DNA of 64,000 bases from Acanthamoeba lenticulata (Eukaryota; Discosea; Longamoebia; Acanthamoebidae), in contig NAVB01000584.1 in assembly GCA_002179805.1 (NCBI GenBank), forward strand, positions 1-64,000, given 5' to 3'. The translations under genes were made by a program, and so were the position numbers. The notes below the pieces were generated by a model. The model was given only the letters and a program-made list of their open reading frames with translations. It was not told where the DNA came from and did not search any database. Shown here in pieces: positions 43,885-54,800 of this stretch. The stretch's first letter is position 1; every line of letters begins with the position of its first letter.

Positions 43885-44276
43885 TAACTGTGTTAGTACC
43901 GGCCCTCTGGGGGATGCCGCAGTCATGAAAATTGGAGCTGGGCCTTGAGGTGTGTGCGTGGAAGTTAAAAGATTAATGACGTGAGAGCTGGGAGGCAATA
44001 ACGCGTAGAAAAAGAAAACGCTAACTCAGTTCGTCGCTCAGCTGTGGAGTTACCCGCCGCGTGGCCGGTTCCGACTGGCCCCAAAGAATTTACCAACTTT
44101 ATGCTGCTCCTCATATTACCCATTTTCGAGTTCCTGTCGACAGTTGTGTAAGTTGAGGCGCCTGCCCTTCTTCCGTGATCGGGGTCGGAGGGAAAACGAT
44201 GAACCAAAACTATCCGATAAATGATCGTTCCCCAACGCAGGAAAATGCTGGAGAAAACACTGTTTCGCGCCACAAG
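43885..44276. other. Divergent intergenic region
   Basis: About 390 nt between the homeobox gene (-) and mitochondrial RF1 (+). Nothing recognised beyond presumed promoters. An upstream ATG at 44245 ([12 protein letters not shown]) is in a different frame from the RF1 start chosen here. Confidence 0.5.
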
Positions 44277-46291
44277 ATGCGTCGTGTTGCCCGTCTCGAT
44301 TTGCTACCGGTACGCGCATTTTTCCTCACGTGATTTCATCACAGGAGGTCAACGCTGAGCGTGAGCACCTCTAGGGTCTGCTCGCCACCGGCGGCCGTGC
44401 GGGTCCTCTTCGGATCAGTTCCTCCGGAGTTCCCCGCCGCGGCCTTGCTGCCACCCCTTCACAGAGTGGGCATCATGCGACCAGCAAGTTCATCCAGAAG
44501 CGGTTGGAGCACATGAAGCAGCAGTTTGCCGAACTGTCCGCTCGCCTGGAGAACGGTGGCATGGTGAACTTTCCTCCTTTCTCCTCCTCCTGTCCCCTTC
44601 CTTGCGCACCTGCCCTGCTGGTGGCTGACTATCGCTGTCAACATGCGCAGCTGGGTCCGGAGGAACGAGGTCTGCTGACCAAGGAGCTACATGCGCTCGA
44701 GCCCACAATGGCGGCGGTAGGGCGTATCGAGCAGCAACGCAAGGCACGTTCACCTGCGCCCTTCGCTGGTCCGCCGTCTTGAGCCACTATGTCGGGGGCA
44801 GGGCCTTGCGTAGCGTCCCTGATGGGGACAATCTGGAGATCTGACGTTGGCCATGTGGCCTGCAGGAACTGGAAGAGCTGCAGCAGCTGATAAACGAGGG
44901 CAAGCAATCCCAAGATAAGGTCTGCTTTGCTTGTCGGCGCACCCGCGGGCCAGCTGACTGGCCAGCTACTGATGCCGCCGCTTGTGTCATCAGGAATTGG
45001 CGGCACTCGCCGAAGAGGACTACAAGCGAACTCTCGCTGAGCTCATGGATATGGAGAAGGAGCTCGAAGGTGAAATCCTGCTCGGTATGTCCTGGACATC
45101 AAGCCCCACTTTCTCGCTACTGTTGTTCAACCTCGGTCCTGCATTCATCGTCATCTTCATCATCATCGTCCAGAAATTTTGGGAAAGGACGAAGCCGACG
45201 AGAAGAGTGCCATTTTGGAAGTGCGGGCCGCCGCTGGAGGCCAAGAATCGCAGCTCTTCACGATGGAGCTCTTCAACATGTACAACGCCTACGCCGAGAC
45301 GAAGGGCTGGGAGTGGGAAACCCTGGCCGTCAGCGACAGCGAGGTTGGCGGCTATCGAGTACGAGGCCCACCCAACCCTCCACTCTTCACGTCGGCTCAC
45401 ACGGCGGTGGGGGATGGCACCGGACAGGAATCGAGCGCATGCATCACAGGAAAGGGCGTGTTCGGTCGCCTGAAATACGAGACGGGCGTGCATCGTGTAC
45501 AGCGCGTGCCCGAGACTGAGACGCAGGGGCGCACGCACACCTCCACCGTCACCGTCGCCGTGCTGCCCGTCGCCCAGGAGGTACATTCGCTGCCTTCTCG
45601 GCTCAGGGGCGGTCAACGGTGTGAGATCTCACACGGTGGGGTGGGGGGGGGTCTCGCATCGTGAGGGCAGGCCGACGTGCAAATCCTGCCCAAAGACCTT
45701 CGCATCGACACGTTCCGAGCGTCTGGTCCAGGCGGACAGCACGTCAACAAGACGGACAGTGCCGTGCGTGTGACGCACATCCCCACCGGTCTCACTGTTT
45801 CCATCCAGGATGAACGCTCGCAGCATAAGGCACTGCTCCCTCTCAACCTCCTCCTGGTGGAGGTGATGGTGGTGGTGGTCGAGAATGATATATTAACATG
45901 AGGCTTCCCCAACAATGGTTGCAGAACAAGGACCGGGCGATTAAGATTCTGCGTTCGCGGCTCTACGAAGCCGAACGAGAGAGGCTGGCCAGCGCACGCG
46001 CCGACGAGCGACGAAAACAAGTGGGCACGGGCGGGCGCCATGAGAGGATTCGCACCTACAACTTCCCGCAGGTTCGTCGTTCACTACCAGTTGTTGCCTG
46101 CCGTCACTTCCGCTGCTGTCCTGACGCCACCACGCCACCTGCAGAGCCGAGTGACCGACCATCGGTGCGGGGTAACGCTGTATGACATCGAGAGCATGAT
46201 GCAGGGACACCATTTGGACACGCTCGTTGACGCACTGGTGTCCCACCACTCCGCCGAAGCTCTCAAGGCCGTCGAACAGAACGAGCTCTGA
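44277..46291 (+). CDS. MTRF1: Mitochondrial peptide chain release factor 1
   Basis: Class I release factor for UAA/UAG termination in the organelle. The N-terminal [11 protein letters not shown] joins in phase to [18 protein letters not shown] and [13 protein letters not shown], an Arg/Ser-rich presequence. Then [40 protein letters not shown], the domain with [20 protein letters not shown], the recognition loop region [20 protein letters not shown], the catalytic GGQ motif [49 protein letters not shown], and [20 protein letters not shown]. The C-terminus is [20 protein letters not shown]. About ten exons, some introns under 60 nt. The ATG at 44277 is chosen because its donor is phase 0, matching the next exon. 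Confidence 0.93.
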
Positions 46292-46562
46292 GAAGGTTTT
46301 GGGCCCAGGAAGCCAACGTGATGTGGCCCGCCTTTTTAAGAATTCTATTTATTAATTAATTGTCTTTTTGTAGCTTTTCTTTATCTGGGGAGCCTCACTG
46401 GGAAGACCAAGGTATCCCGGGCTTGGTCGCCGGGTTGGCCACGGTGTCGTCCAGGGACGAGTTAGGCACTTGTGTGTGGCACTCTGGTCGCGCCTGGCCT
46501 CGTTGTCCCGCCGTTATCGACACCAACCGCAAGGCCAACAGCTGCCATCTTCCAACTTCACA
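46292..46562. other. Intergenic, tandem plus-strand genes
   Basis: About 270 nt with an AT-rich stretch (46335-46365) after mtRF1, presumably its 3' end. No gene recognised. Confidence 0.45.
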
Positions 46563-48959
46563 ATGTCGTCCTCTTCTGGAGATGAGAGCAGCGACCAGCA
46601 AGAGGTGGCCATCGCCGCCAAGACAGCACAGGCCGCCCAGGAGGCTGACGACAGCCCAACCAAGGCTGAAGTGGCTGCCCCCACCACCCCGCGGTCGCCG
46701 GCACGGCGCCCTGTGGGGCCTGCTGCCAGCGCGGGAGATGATGATGAGGCCGTAGCAGGCAAGAAGAAGGGCGGGAAGAAGACCAAGAAGGTCAAGGAGA
46801 AGAAGGTAAAGGAAAAGAAGGAGAAGCCCCCAAAGAAGAAGACCTCGAAGAAGAAAGGCGGGGAGGAGGGCGAGGGGGCGACCGACGGGGAGCTCAAGAA
46901 GAAGACCAACCGCTTCACCTCCTTTTTCAGAAGGAAGAAGAAGAAGACCGACGAGTCGGGCGACGCCGAAAAGAAGAAGGCAAAGAAGTCCAAGAAGGCC
47001 AAGAGCGAGCCTGCCACCAAGGTCCCTTCTCCCTCCTTTGTTTTCTTTCTTTTGTAGCTCTGCGCCAAGATGGGTGGGTTCGATGCAAAGTGGCCTTCAT
47101 CTCCTCACGCGTGGCCCTTACTACAGAAAGCCACCGCGGCCAAGGCCGACTCAGGCAAGGACAAGAAGCCCGACGTCGGCGCGGCCAAGTCTGCAGGCGC
47201 GTCAACGGCCTCTTCGTCCAACGCCGCCGTCAAGGCCAAGAAGCCCGCCATTGCCGCGGGTGGCGACTGGAACGATGACCCGGTCTCCAGCGACGACGAA
47301 GCGGCCGGGTACCCCCACTTCTTCTTCTTCATCTTCATCACCATCACCGTCATGGTGATTCTCCTCGCTCGTCGCCGATGGCCGTCGGCTCACACTGGGG
47401 CGGATGCGACCACACAGGCCTTCGGGTGACACGCCGCAGTCGCCCACCAAGCGCGTACCGGCGGACCTGGTGCGCGCGTCTGAGGTGGACGCCGAGGCGC
47501 AGACCAACCCGACGTCCATGTTCGAGAAGAAGCCTCAAATGGGCGCCCTCGTCGGCCGCAACATCGCACTCGAGCTCCGGGTGCGTTGTCCTGCGGCATC
47601 GAGATCGTTGGTCCGCCCTCGAGGCCCTGACACATGTGTGGTGTGCTCTTGTCGCCAGGCCAAGAAGGAGACGGGGCTGATCACGCTGAAGAAGGTGGAT
47701 CTCGACGAGAGCAAGAAGCGCCAGCAGAGCACCGAGACCGCCGCCATCACGGAAAAGGTGCAGCTGCGCAAGGTCGAGCGACCCGTCGCCTCATCGTCCA
47801 AGCCTGGCGCCCCGTCGGTTCGTTCTCTCCCCTCACAACCACGCCTCGGCCGCCATGGCCATATGTTCATGTCGAGCCGTCCTCTGACCGTGATTTGGGG
47901 GTCTGGTGCTGAGCACAGAACGGGGCGGCGCCGTTCGGAGGAGTCACGCTCCGGAAGGTGTCGCAGGACCCGTCCGCCAAGGCAGGCTCGGCGGATGCCT
48001 CCAGCAAGTCCTCGCCGTTCCCCGTCACTCTCCGCAAGGCCGAGCAGAGCCCCATCAGCGAGGCCGAGAGGCGACGCGTACGTCTCCAAAGCCCCCCCCC
48101 CCCGGTCTTGCTCCATGACATCCCCAGATCAAGGGAAGGGGGCTGACCCTCCGTCGGATGACAGGAGGGCCCGCTTCCGCGGATCATCGCAGGCCAGCCC
48201 AACGGCGCCCCGAGTGCCGACGGCGGCGAGAAGGAGCCCGCGGGGGGAGCGTCGGACGAGGAAGAGCCTGGCGTCGAGGACGAGGAGGATGGCAAGGAGG
48301 TGGACGTCGCAGCCAGTGACGAAAACGAAGCCGAGTCGTCCTCGAGCGAGGAAGAGGAGGAGGACGACGAGGACGATGGAGAGGAAGGGGAGGAGGGTGA
48401 AGAGGGCACGAGCTCTTCCGACAGTGAGGAGGGTGAAGAGGAAGAAGAGGACGACGACGACCAGGAGAGCTCGAGCGAGGAGGAGGACAGCGAAAACGAA
48501 GACGAGAGCTCCAGCCAGGCGGAAGAGGAATCGAGCGAGGAGGAAGGCGAAGAGGGCCAGGAGGAGGATGCGCCCGAAAGCGCCAGCGCTGCCGCAGAGG
48601 AAAGAGCAAACGACGCAGAAGCGGAGCACGTAGACGATGGTGGGTCAGCTCCTTCCCCTGCCGCGGCACCCGAGCCGGCTAAGGTCGCCCAAGACGAGGA
48701 AGACGATGACGATGATGATGACGATAACAAGCAGAGCAAGAGCGACGATGACGAAAAGAGCGACAGCGACAGCGACGAGGGCGAGAAAGAGAGCGACGCC
48801 GCCACAGCGCCCGTGGGTGAAGCGGCTCCCGCCGACGACCACCCGGCCGAGGTCGCCGCCCCAGTGGAGGAAGACCAAGCCAAGGAGGAGTCGTCGTCAG
48901 ACGAGGAGGAGGAAGAGTCGAGCGACTCCAGCGACGACTCCTCGTCAGCCGCCGAGTAA
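46563..48959 (+). CDS. Lys-rich then acidic disordered protein with repeated T-L-R-K-V motifs, unrecognised
   Basis: Start MSSSSGDESSDQQEVAIAA. Lys-rich region with GKKKGGKKTKKVKEKKVKEK and KKKTNRFTSFFRRKKKKTDE. After short introns (about 47022-47129, 47310-47419, 47581-47659) come SPTKRVPADLVRASEVDAEA, MFEKKPQMGALVGRNIALEL, and a set of short motifs: GLITLKKVDLDES, KVQLRKVERPVAS, GGVTLRKVSQDPS and FPVTLRKAEQSPI. The C-terminal 230 residues are almost only Glu, Asp and Ser. The overall charge polarity resembles nucleolar or actin-associated scaffolds. The LRKV motifs look like the C-terminal half of WH2 actin-binding motifs, but the preceding helix is not seen, so I do not assign it. The join near 48080-48165 has two possible acceptors. 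Confidence 0.6.
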
Positions 48960-49192
48960 GCAAACACGCGAGAGACCACAACCCCTCCCGGCCGTCACCC
49001 CGTGTGGTGGTGGCGGCCGTTGTACACAAGCGCCATTCAAGACCCCCAATGTGGTTTAAAGTTGAGAAGAAAAAAAAAAGGAAGCCAAAGCGCCCCCAAA
49101 GCTTTGTTGCGTTGAAGCACAGAAGCAGGAGAGAAAGAGAAACATGTCGAGGGAAGCAAAGGTCGCCGGCTTCCAGCGCACATGAAGGGCGC
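48960..49192. other. Convergent intergenic region
   Basis: About 230 nt between two convergent 3' ends (charged protein and p24). No gene recognised. Confidence 0.5.
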
Positions 49193-50168
49193 TTACACGA
49201 CCTTCTTCTGGTGGAAGAAGTTCCTGTTATGTGTGAGGAAGCGCGTGTTTGGTGAGATCAAGCGGCACAACGTTGGTTTAAGAGGGCGAGGGAGGGACGC
49301 ACTTGAGGTGCCGAATCTGCCAGAGCGCAGAGCCGACAAGGAGGAGAGTCTGGCCGATGGACCACCACATCACACGGCTGTTGGTGGACTCGCTCGTGTC
49401 CCTGAACGCCATCTCGCGTCTCTGAAGGAGAAAAGGGTAACGTGAGCTCGCGTCCAGGGCTAGGCCGACCATCAGCAGATGGTTGCACCGCCGTACCTTC
49501 TGGTAGAGTTGCTCGCCGATGATCTCGTGCACGGCGTCATTCAGCTGTCGCAGCTGGACCTCGATCGCTGTTCCATAGTTGAAAGCCAAGGGCTCTAAGT
49601 GGACAAGTAACGGGGAAGAACTGGTGGAGGGCAGACGCACCGGTCAAAGACTCGAGACGGGCCACTTCAGCATAGTCCCTCGCGCCAACACCGGTCTCAA
49701 TATCGACTTGCAGCTCCTGGGGGATGAAGTCAGTGTGAGTTTTCGTGCACATGCTTTGATTAGAGAGAAGAAGAAGAGATTGGGGGGGGGTACGAATTCA
49801 GCGCCCTGGGCGAACCACTTGCCCGTGTTGGTCTGCAGGCAAATCTTGTGCTCGCCAGCGACTTGAGCGGTGAAAGCGTAGCGACCCTCATCGCCGAGCT
49901 CCCTTCGGGCAACGAATTCATTGGCGGGGCCATCGACCGTCACAATCCAGCCCTTCTGGCCTGGATTGTTCGGATCCTGCTCACCGCCTTGCTTTTGCAC
50001 ACTCTTGTACTTGATCAGCACGAGAGTATCTTTGGGCACTTCCTCAAGGAAACATTTCTTTCCGCCCTCATGGACATCCATGTAGAGGGGTGACCCCGCA
50101 ACGCTCAACACCAGCGCAGCAGCCAGCACAATCAAGCACAGCATCGATCCAGCTGCGAAGGGTCTCAT
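49193..50168 (-). CDS. p24/TMED-family cargo receptor (emp24/gp25L)
   Basis: Type I membrane protein of COPI/COPII vesicles. Signal peptide MRPFAAGSMLCLIVLAAALV; GOLD domain from YMDVHEGGKKCFLEEVPKDT through GWIVTVDGPANEFVARREL, GRYAFTAQVAGEHKICLQTN; then the luminal coiled coil (LQVDIETGVGARDYAEV, AIEVQLRQLNDAVHEIIGEQ, RREMAFRDTSESTNSRVMWW), the membrane segment SIGQTLLLVGSALWQIRHL, and a cytoplasmic tail completed by a tiny last exon giving KNFFHQKKVV. The paired Phe and di-Lys of the tail are the usual COPII/COPI sorting signals. Stop TAA at 49195-49193. Five exons. Subfamily (alpha to delta) not decided. Confidence 0.92.
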
Positions 50169-50345
50169 TCTGGCTAGTCGTTCGTCAATCGGTAAGATGT
50201 GATGAGTGGCCTCCTTCTTGTGGATCTACGCCTTGTAGGGCCACGTCAGCAAGCGCGAAAGCGGATTTTCGTGTGTTGTGCTGTTTTCCTTCCTTCCTTT
50301 TCTATCTGCGGGCAAAGCGAGCTGCAAAACCATCAACCAACAGAG
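50169..50345. promoter_or_regulatory. Short divergent promoter region (p24 / S-formylglutathione hydrolase)
   Basis: 177 nt between divergent ATGs; contains CT-rich TTCCTTCCTTCC at about 50288. No other motif. Confidence 0.4.
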
Positions 50346-51710
50346 ATGGCCCAGGTGAAGCAACTCTCAACTGCCAAGTGCTTTGGTGGTTCTGTTCAAC
50401 GCTTCCAGCACTTCAGTGATGTCCTCGCGTGCGAAATGAAGTTCTCTGTCTTCCTGCCCCCTCAGGCGCAGGAAGGTCAGAAGGTCCCGGTATGTCGTCC
50501 TTCCCCCTTTCCAACTTGACTATCACTCGCTCACTTGCTACCTTTCAGGTTGTCTACTTCCTTTCAGGCCTCACCTGCACTGATGAGAACTTCATCACCA
50601 AGTCTGGGGCTCAGCGTGCGGCCGCGAAGCATGGCCTCGCACTGATCTGCCCTGACACTAGCCCTCGTATGCTTCTTCATCCTCTCTCCCGAGCAAACAG
50701 GAACCAGAAACAACTGACAAGGGCTATGCTCAGGTGGCGTGGAAATCGAGGGAGCTGACGCTTCGTGGGACTTTGGCTTTGGTGCGGGCTTCTACGTCAA
50801 CGCTACCGAACCCAAGTGGGCGAAGCACTTCCGCATGTATGACTACGTTACAAAGGAGCTGCCCCAGCTCGTCAACGCCAACCTCCCCGTCGACCCGGCT
50901 CGTGTCTCAATCTTTGGTCACAGCATGGGGGTACTGCTTCTTTTGTTTCTGCACCACTGCACGGCGCTACTTCATGCCCTGCTATGCTGACCTCTCACAT
51001 GTCCACTTTGCAACTTCAGGGGCACGGCGCCCTTATCTGTGCGCTCAAGAACCCGGGCATGTACAAGGTATTCGAACTTCCTGGTGTCCCTTGTCCTTGC
51101 CACCTAGGTGGTGCACTGCGGAAGTTATTCTGACACATCGTGAGACTAGTCCGTCTCGGCATTCTCCCCGATCTGCCACCCCGTGGCCTGCCCGTGGGGC
51201 GTCAAGGCCTTCACCGGCTACCTGGGCGAGAACAACAAGGACGCCTGGAAGGTGCGCGTTCTCTCCGCTCCCATGTCCGCATGGCTATTGCTCAATGCTC
51301 CTCTCTTGTAGGAGTACGACGCTACCCACCTGGTCGAGGGTTATTCGGGCCCTGCCCTGGACATTCTGATCGATCAGGTACGCCCGCGGCCCAGCCGGAG
51401 AGCGAGGGCGGGAGGTGGAGTGAGAGCCTAGGTCATGGCTGACTGGGAGTCGCCTCCAGGGCTCCGATGACAAGTTCCTGAAGGAGCAGCTCAAGCCCGA
51501 AGACTTCGAGGCGGCGGCGCAGGGCAAGCCCCACAAGGTGCAGGTCCGCATGCAGGAGGGCTACGACCACAGGTACGCACCGTGTGGTGACAATTCCGTG
51601 TCTCCTGATGTTGTGAAGTCACTGACGAGCTTGTTTGTGTGTCCAGCTACTACTTCATCTCCACGTTCATCGACGACCACCTCGCGCACCACGCTGCCCA
51701 CCTCCACTGA
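50346..51710 (+). CDS. ESD: S-formylglutathione hydrolase (esterase D)
   Basis: Hydrolyses S-formylglutathione to formate and glutathione, the last step of glutathione-dependent formaldehyde detoxification; cytosolic. The protein follows the family throughout: [97 protein letters not shown] (nucleophile Ser), [32 protein letters not shown] (Asp) and [19 protein letters not shown] (His). About eight exons, phase-consistent. Stop TGA 51708-51710 and AATAAA at 51751-51756. Length equals family norm. Confidence 0.96.
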
Positions 51711-51750
51711 CTGGCCGGAGGCGACACTCTGAAGGCCAAGTTCTGACCTT

Positions 51751-51756
51751 AATAAA
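51751..51756 (+). promoter_or_regulatory. Putative polyadenylation signal
   Basis: AATAAA 40 nt after the S-formylglutathione hydrolase stop codon. Confidence 0.6.
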
Positions 51757-51875
51757 AGGGCCCCGTCCTCTCGTCGCGAGGAGATCACATTCACACTTTT
51801 TATGCGTCGCGTGTTGTGGGGGACGAGAAGAGCGAGGAGACAGAAGAGAAGAGAAAATCGTCCCGCACGCGCGGG

Positions 51876-54800
51876 TCACCTCCGCACGACGGCGGCGGAC
51901 GAGCACAAGGGACACTGGTCGCCTGGCCCCGTGGACGACGCCGCGTAGAGCGAGTTGCACACGGGACATGCGGTGGTGTCGCTTGGATCGACTAAACGCA
52001 GCGTCTGAAGGACACCACCACATCGCCGCGTCAGCACCCAGACGTCAGGCCACCTTGAGGTGGCAAGCCACCAAAAGGACATACCCGGCAGCAGAACGGG
52101 TTGTTGATGTCGTGCATGGCGTTGGTTTCGTCATGCTGCTTGCACACGTGCAGCTTCTCGTTCAAGTTTGCGGCGTCTGGCGGATTGCGGCTCAACACCA
52201 ACTGTGGAGCCCCCCAATATAACGTTGGTCGATGGGCTCCTCGACTTGGGGGAGGGGGGGGGAAGGAGGGGCGAAGCGGCAGACCTGGAGGAGGTTGCTG
52301 GCGACGCCGTAGTTGTGGGCCTCGATGTTCTTGGAGATGGCCATCCGCACAGCGATGGCGGCATGCTGTGGCGTGAGGCGAAGGGTGGAAAGGTGCTTGG
52401 CCAGGACTGCCGCACGTTGCCTGATCGTGGCGCTCTCCTCTGAAACGTCCACCAGCGCGCGCGGTAGTGTTATCTCAAGCGTGCGTGAACGAGCACCTGC
52501 ATGGAGGTCTGCGCCCTTACCGGGGGTTTGCTGGGGGTGCTTGTTCAGGATGTCGATCTCCATGAGAATGAGGATCGCCAGCTTGTAGTCGATGCAGATC
52601 TTGAGCGGCTTCGACACCGAATTGACATCGGGCACCGATCCTGGGATGCGTTGGTGTGTTTTGATTTGGTGGTGGTGGTGAGCCACAACCGCATGTGTGA
52701 GCGAGACGGAACGTGTGTCGTGCTCGTACGCAGCAGATCGAGCGCGCTCTCGGCGTCGAGGAAGGCTTCGCGGAACTGGCCGCTCTGCATCCGGTTCCCG
52801 CAGGTGAGCATCATGCTCGACGCTTGCCTGCTCACCACCAACAGGACCATCGCCACACACGTCGGCACGGTCAGCACAGAGATCTGGACAATTGGAAAAG
52901 GGCCGGAATGGGCGTCGAACCTGATGATAGCGTCGGACTGCGGCGCGGGCGCCGCGGGCAGAGGCGTAGGCCGGTGATCCGCACGCGTCGGAGTGACGGC
53001 GCTGAGTGGCGCTGCCATCGGCAGAACTGGCGCAGGCGAAGGCGACGGCGACGGAGGGTCGGCGCGTCCGACCTCGAAGAGGACGTCCCTGCGCGCGGCG
53101 ATCTCCTCGGCCGACTGCTTGCGGTCGATGGCGATCGGGCCGGCGCTGTCGCTCAGGCCGTCCCGCTTGAGCCGCGCGCTCCCGTTGGCGCCGGCCCCGC
53201 TGGGCCCCGTCTTGCGCTGCACCAGCCGCGCCGCTCGCGTCGCGACGGGCGTCGTGGGCTCTCCCTTGTTCTCGGGCCCCGTGTGTCGGAACACCAGCCC
53301 ACCACCACTGCCGCCTCCGGCGGAGCCATCGGCGTCGGAAGGAGAAGAAAGAGGAGACGAGCCGACCGGCTGCTTGCGGTCCTGGAGCGGGGTGCCCCGT
53401 CGCCGCGTTTGCTTGCTGCCAGAGGCCGCGGGCGGCGGCGACGAGAGCTTGAACGCGCCGGGCGTGGTGTCGGCGTCCGGGACGATCTCCTCCTTGGACT
53501 TGATCGAAAACTTGAGCTTGGGTCTATCGTGGCAACGTTGTGTTACGTTGTGTTGTGAAATCACCTCAGATATCCATATAGAGAGGGGGGCGCCATGCAG
53601 CGTGGGAGAGAAGGGGCAGCGCCGTACCCAGGGCTCGAGATGGGCTCGTCTTCGTCCCCCCAATCATCATCGTCGTCGCCACCGCCACCGCCGCCGACAC
53701 CACTGCCACTGCCGCTTGTCTCCGCAGTCCACTCCGTCGCTTCATGTACGGGTGACCAGAGAAGGGAGGGGGGGGGGAGGGCAGTCAGACGTCTGCGGTG
53801 AGAGCGAAAAGTGGGAGGAGCGAGGTGGTTTGGCCGCGCAAACCTGGGCCGAGCTGTGGGAAGGCGGGGCCCCTGGCGGCGGCCGCTCCGAACGGGTTCG
53901 GAGGGTCGAGGAAGGGGTTGTGTCCCATTGTTGGGTGCGCGCGCCCGCTGTTCTCAAACGACCGCGCGCCGTCCGTGGAGGGCTCGGGCCCGGACGTGGG
54001 CAACACACCGTGGTGGCCTGCGACCGGGAACGGGAAGCCGCCGCTCGTGGGCGGCGAGTGGACCTCGCGCGGGCTGGCGCCAAACGAGGCGATGGTCTGC
54101 GCCTGCACGAACCGCTCGACGGCTTGCACCTCGGCGTCGTCGAGGAGGTTGTCAAAGATGGGGAAGGGCGGGGGGCTGCCAGGGACGGCGGCCACGACAG
54201 CGCCGTCGGGCGCGGGATGGCCGGTCTCGGCGGCGGGCGAGGACGGGTGGGCGCCCAGCTCGGCCGCGGACGAGGGCTCCGGTCGCTTGGGCTTGGGGCC
54301 CGACGCGGAGAAGATGGAAAACGTGACCTCGGCGCACTTTTCGATCCGCCCCCTGCCCTCCACCTTGTCCAACGGGGGCGCCCGCGTGAGGTTCAGCTCG
54401 CTCCCCCTCTCTCCCTCCCTAATCTCTTCCTCCTTGCTCGCTCATCACGTAACGCAGCGCATACCTTGAATTCCTTGGGATGTTGGATGCACCGCACTTC
54501 GGGCGAACCCACCTTGGAGTTGCTCCACTGGAAAATGAACGTGCTGTCGTATCCGTCGATCATGTATATACATCTCCCCTTGGTTCCTGCCCTCGACGTG
54601 TGTTTTGTTTTGTTTTTGTGAGAAGAGGAAGAACGTGCAGACACAAAACCACAGAGGCACGCGACAGACCTTTGAGCGTGGTTCCATAGGCGCCAAACTC
54701 GACCACCCCGTGCGGCTGGACGACAGCCGGAGGGTAGCGGCCCCAGCTGGTGTTGTTATTGTGGTTGGTTGGTTGGTTGGATGGACGCGCATGAGAACAA

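Noticed and set aside
44245..44340. Upstream ATG ([12 protein letters not shown]) as mitochondrial RF1 start
   Set aside because: Its donor is in phase 2 or its frame ends at a TGA, whereas the ATG at 44277 joins in phase 0 to the next exon.
47867..48979. 370-codon minus-strand Ser-rich frame
   Set aside because: Reverse complement of the Glu/Asp/Ser-rich tail of the charged protein.
52993..54621. 542-codon plus-strand open frame
   Set aside because: Antisense to exons of the multidomain gene; Arg/Gly/Ala-rich with no domain and no splice logic. The minus-strand reading has zinc-finger, NPF and COP-like motifs.
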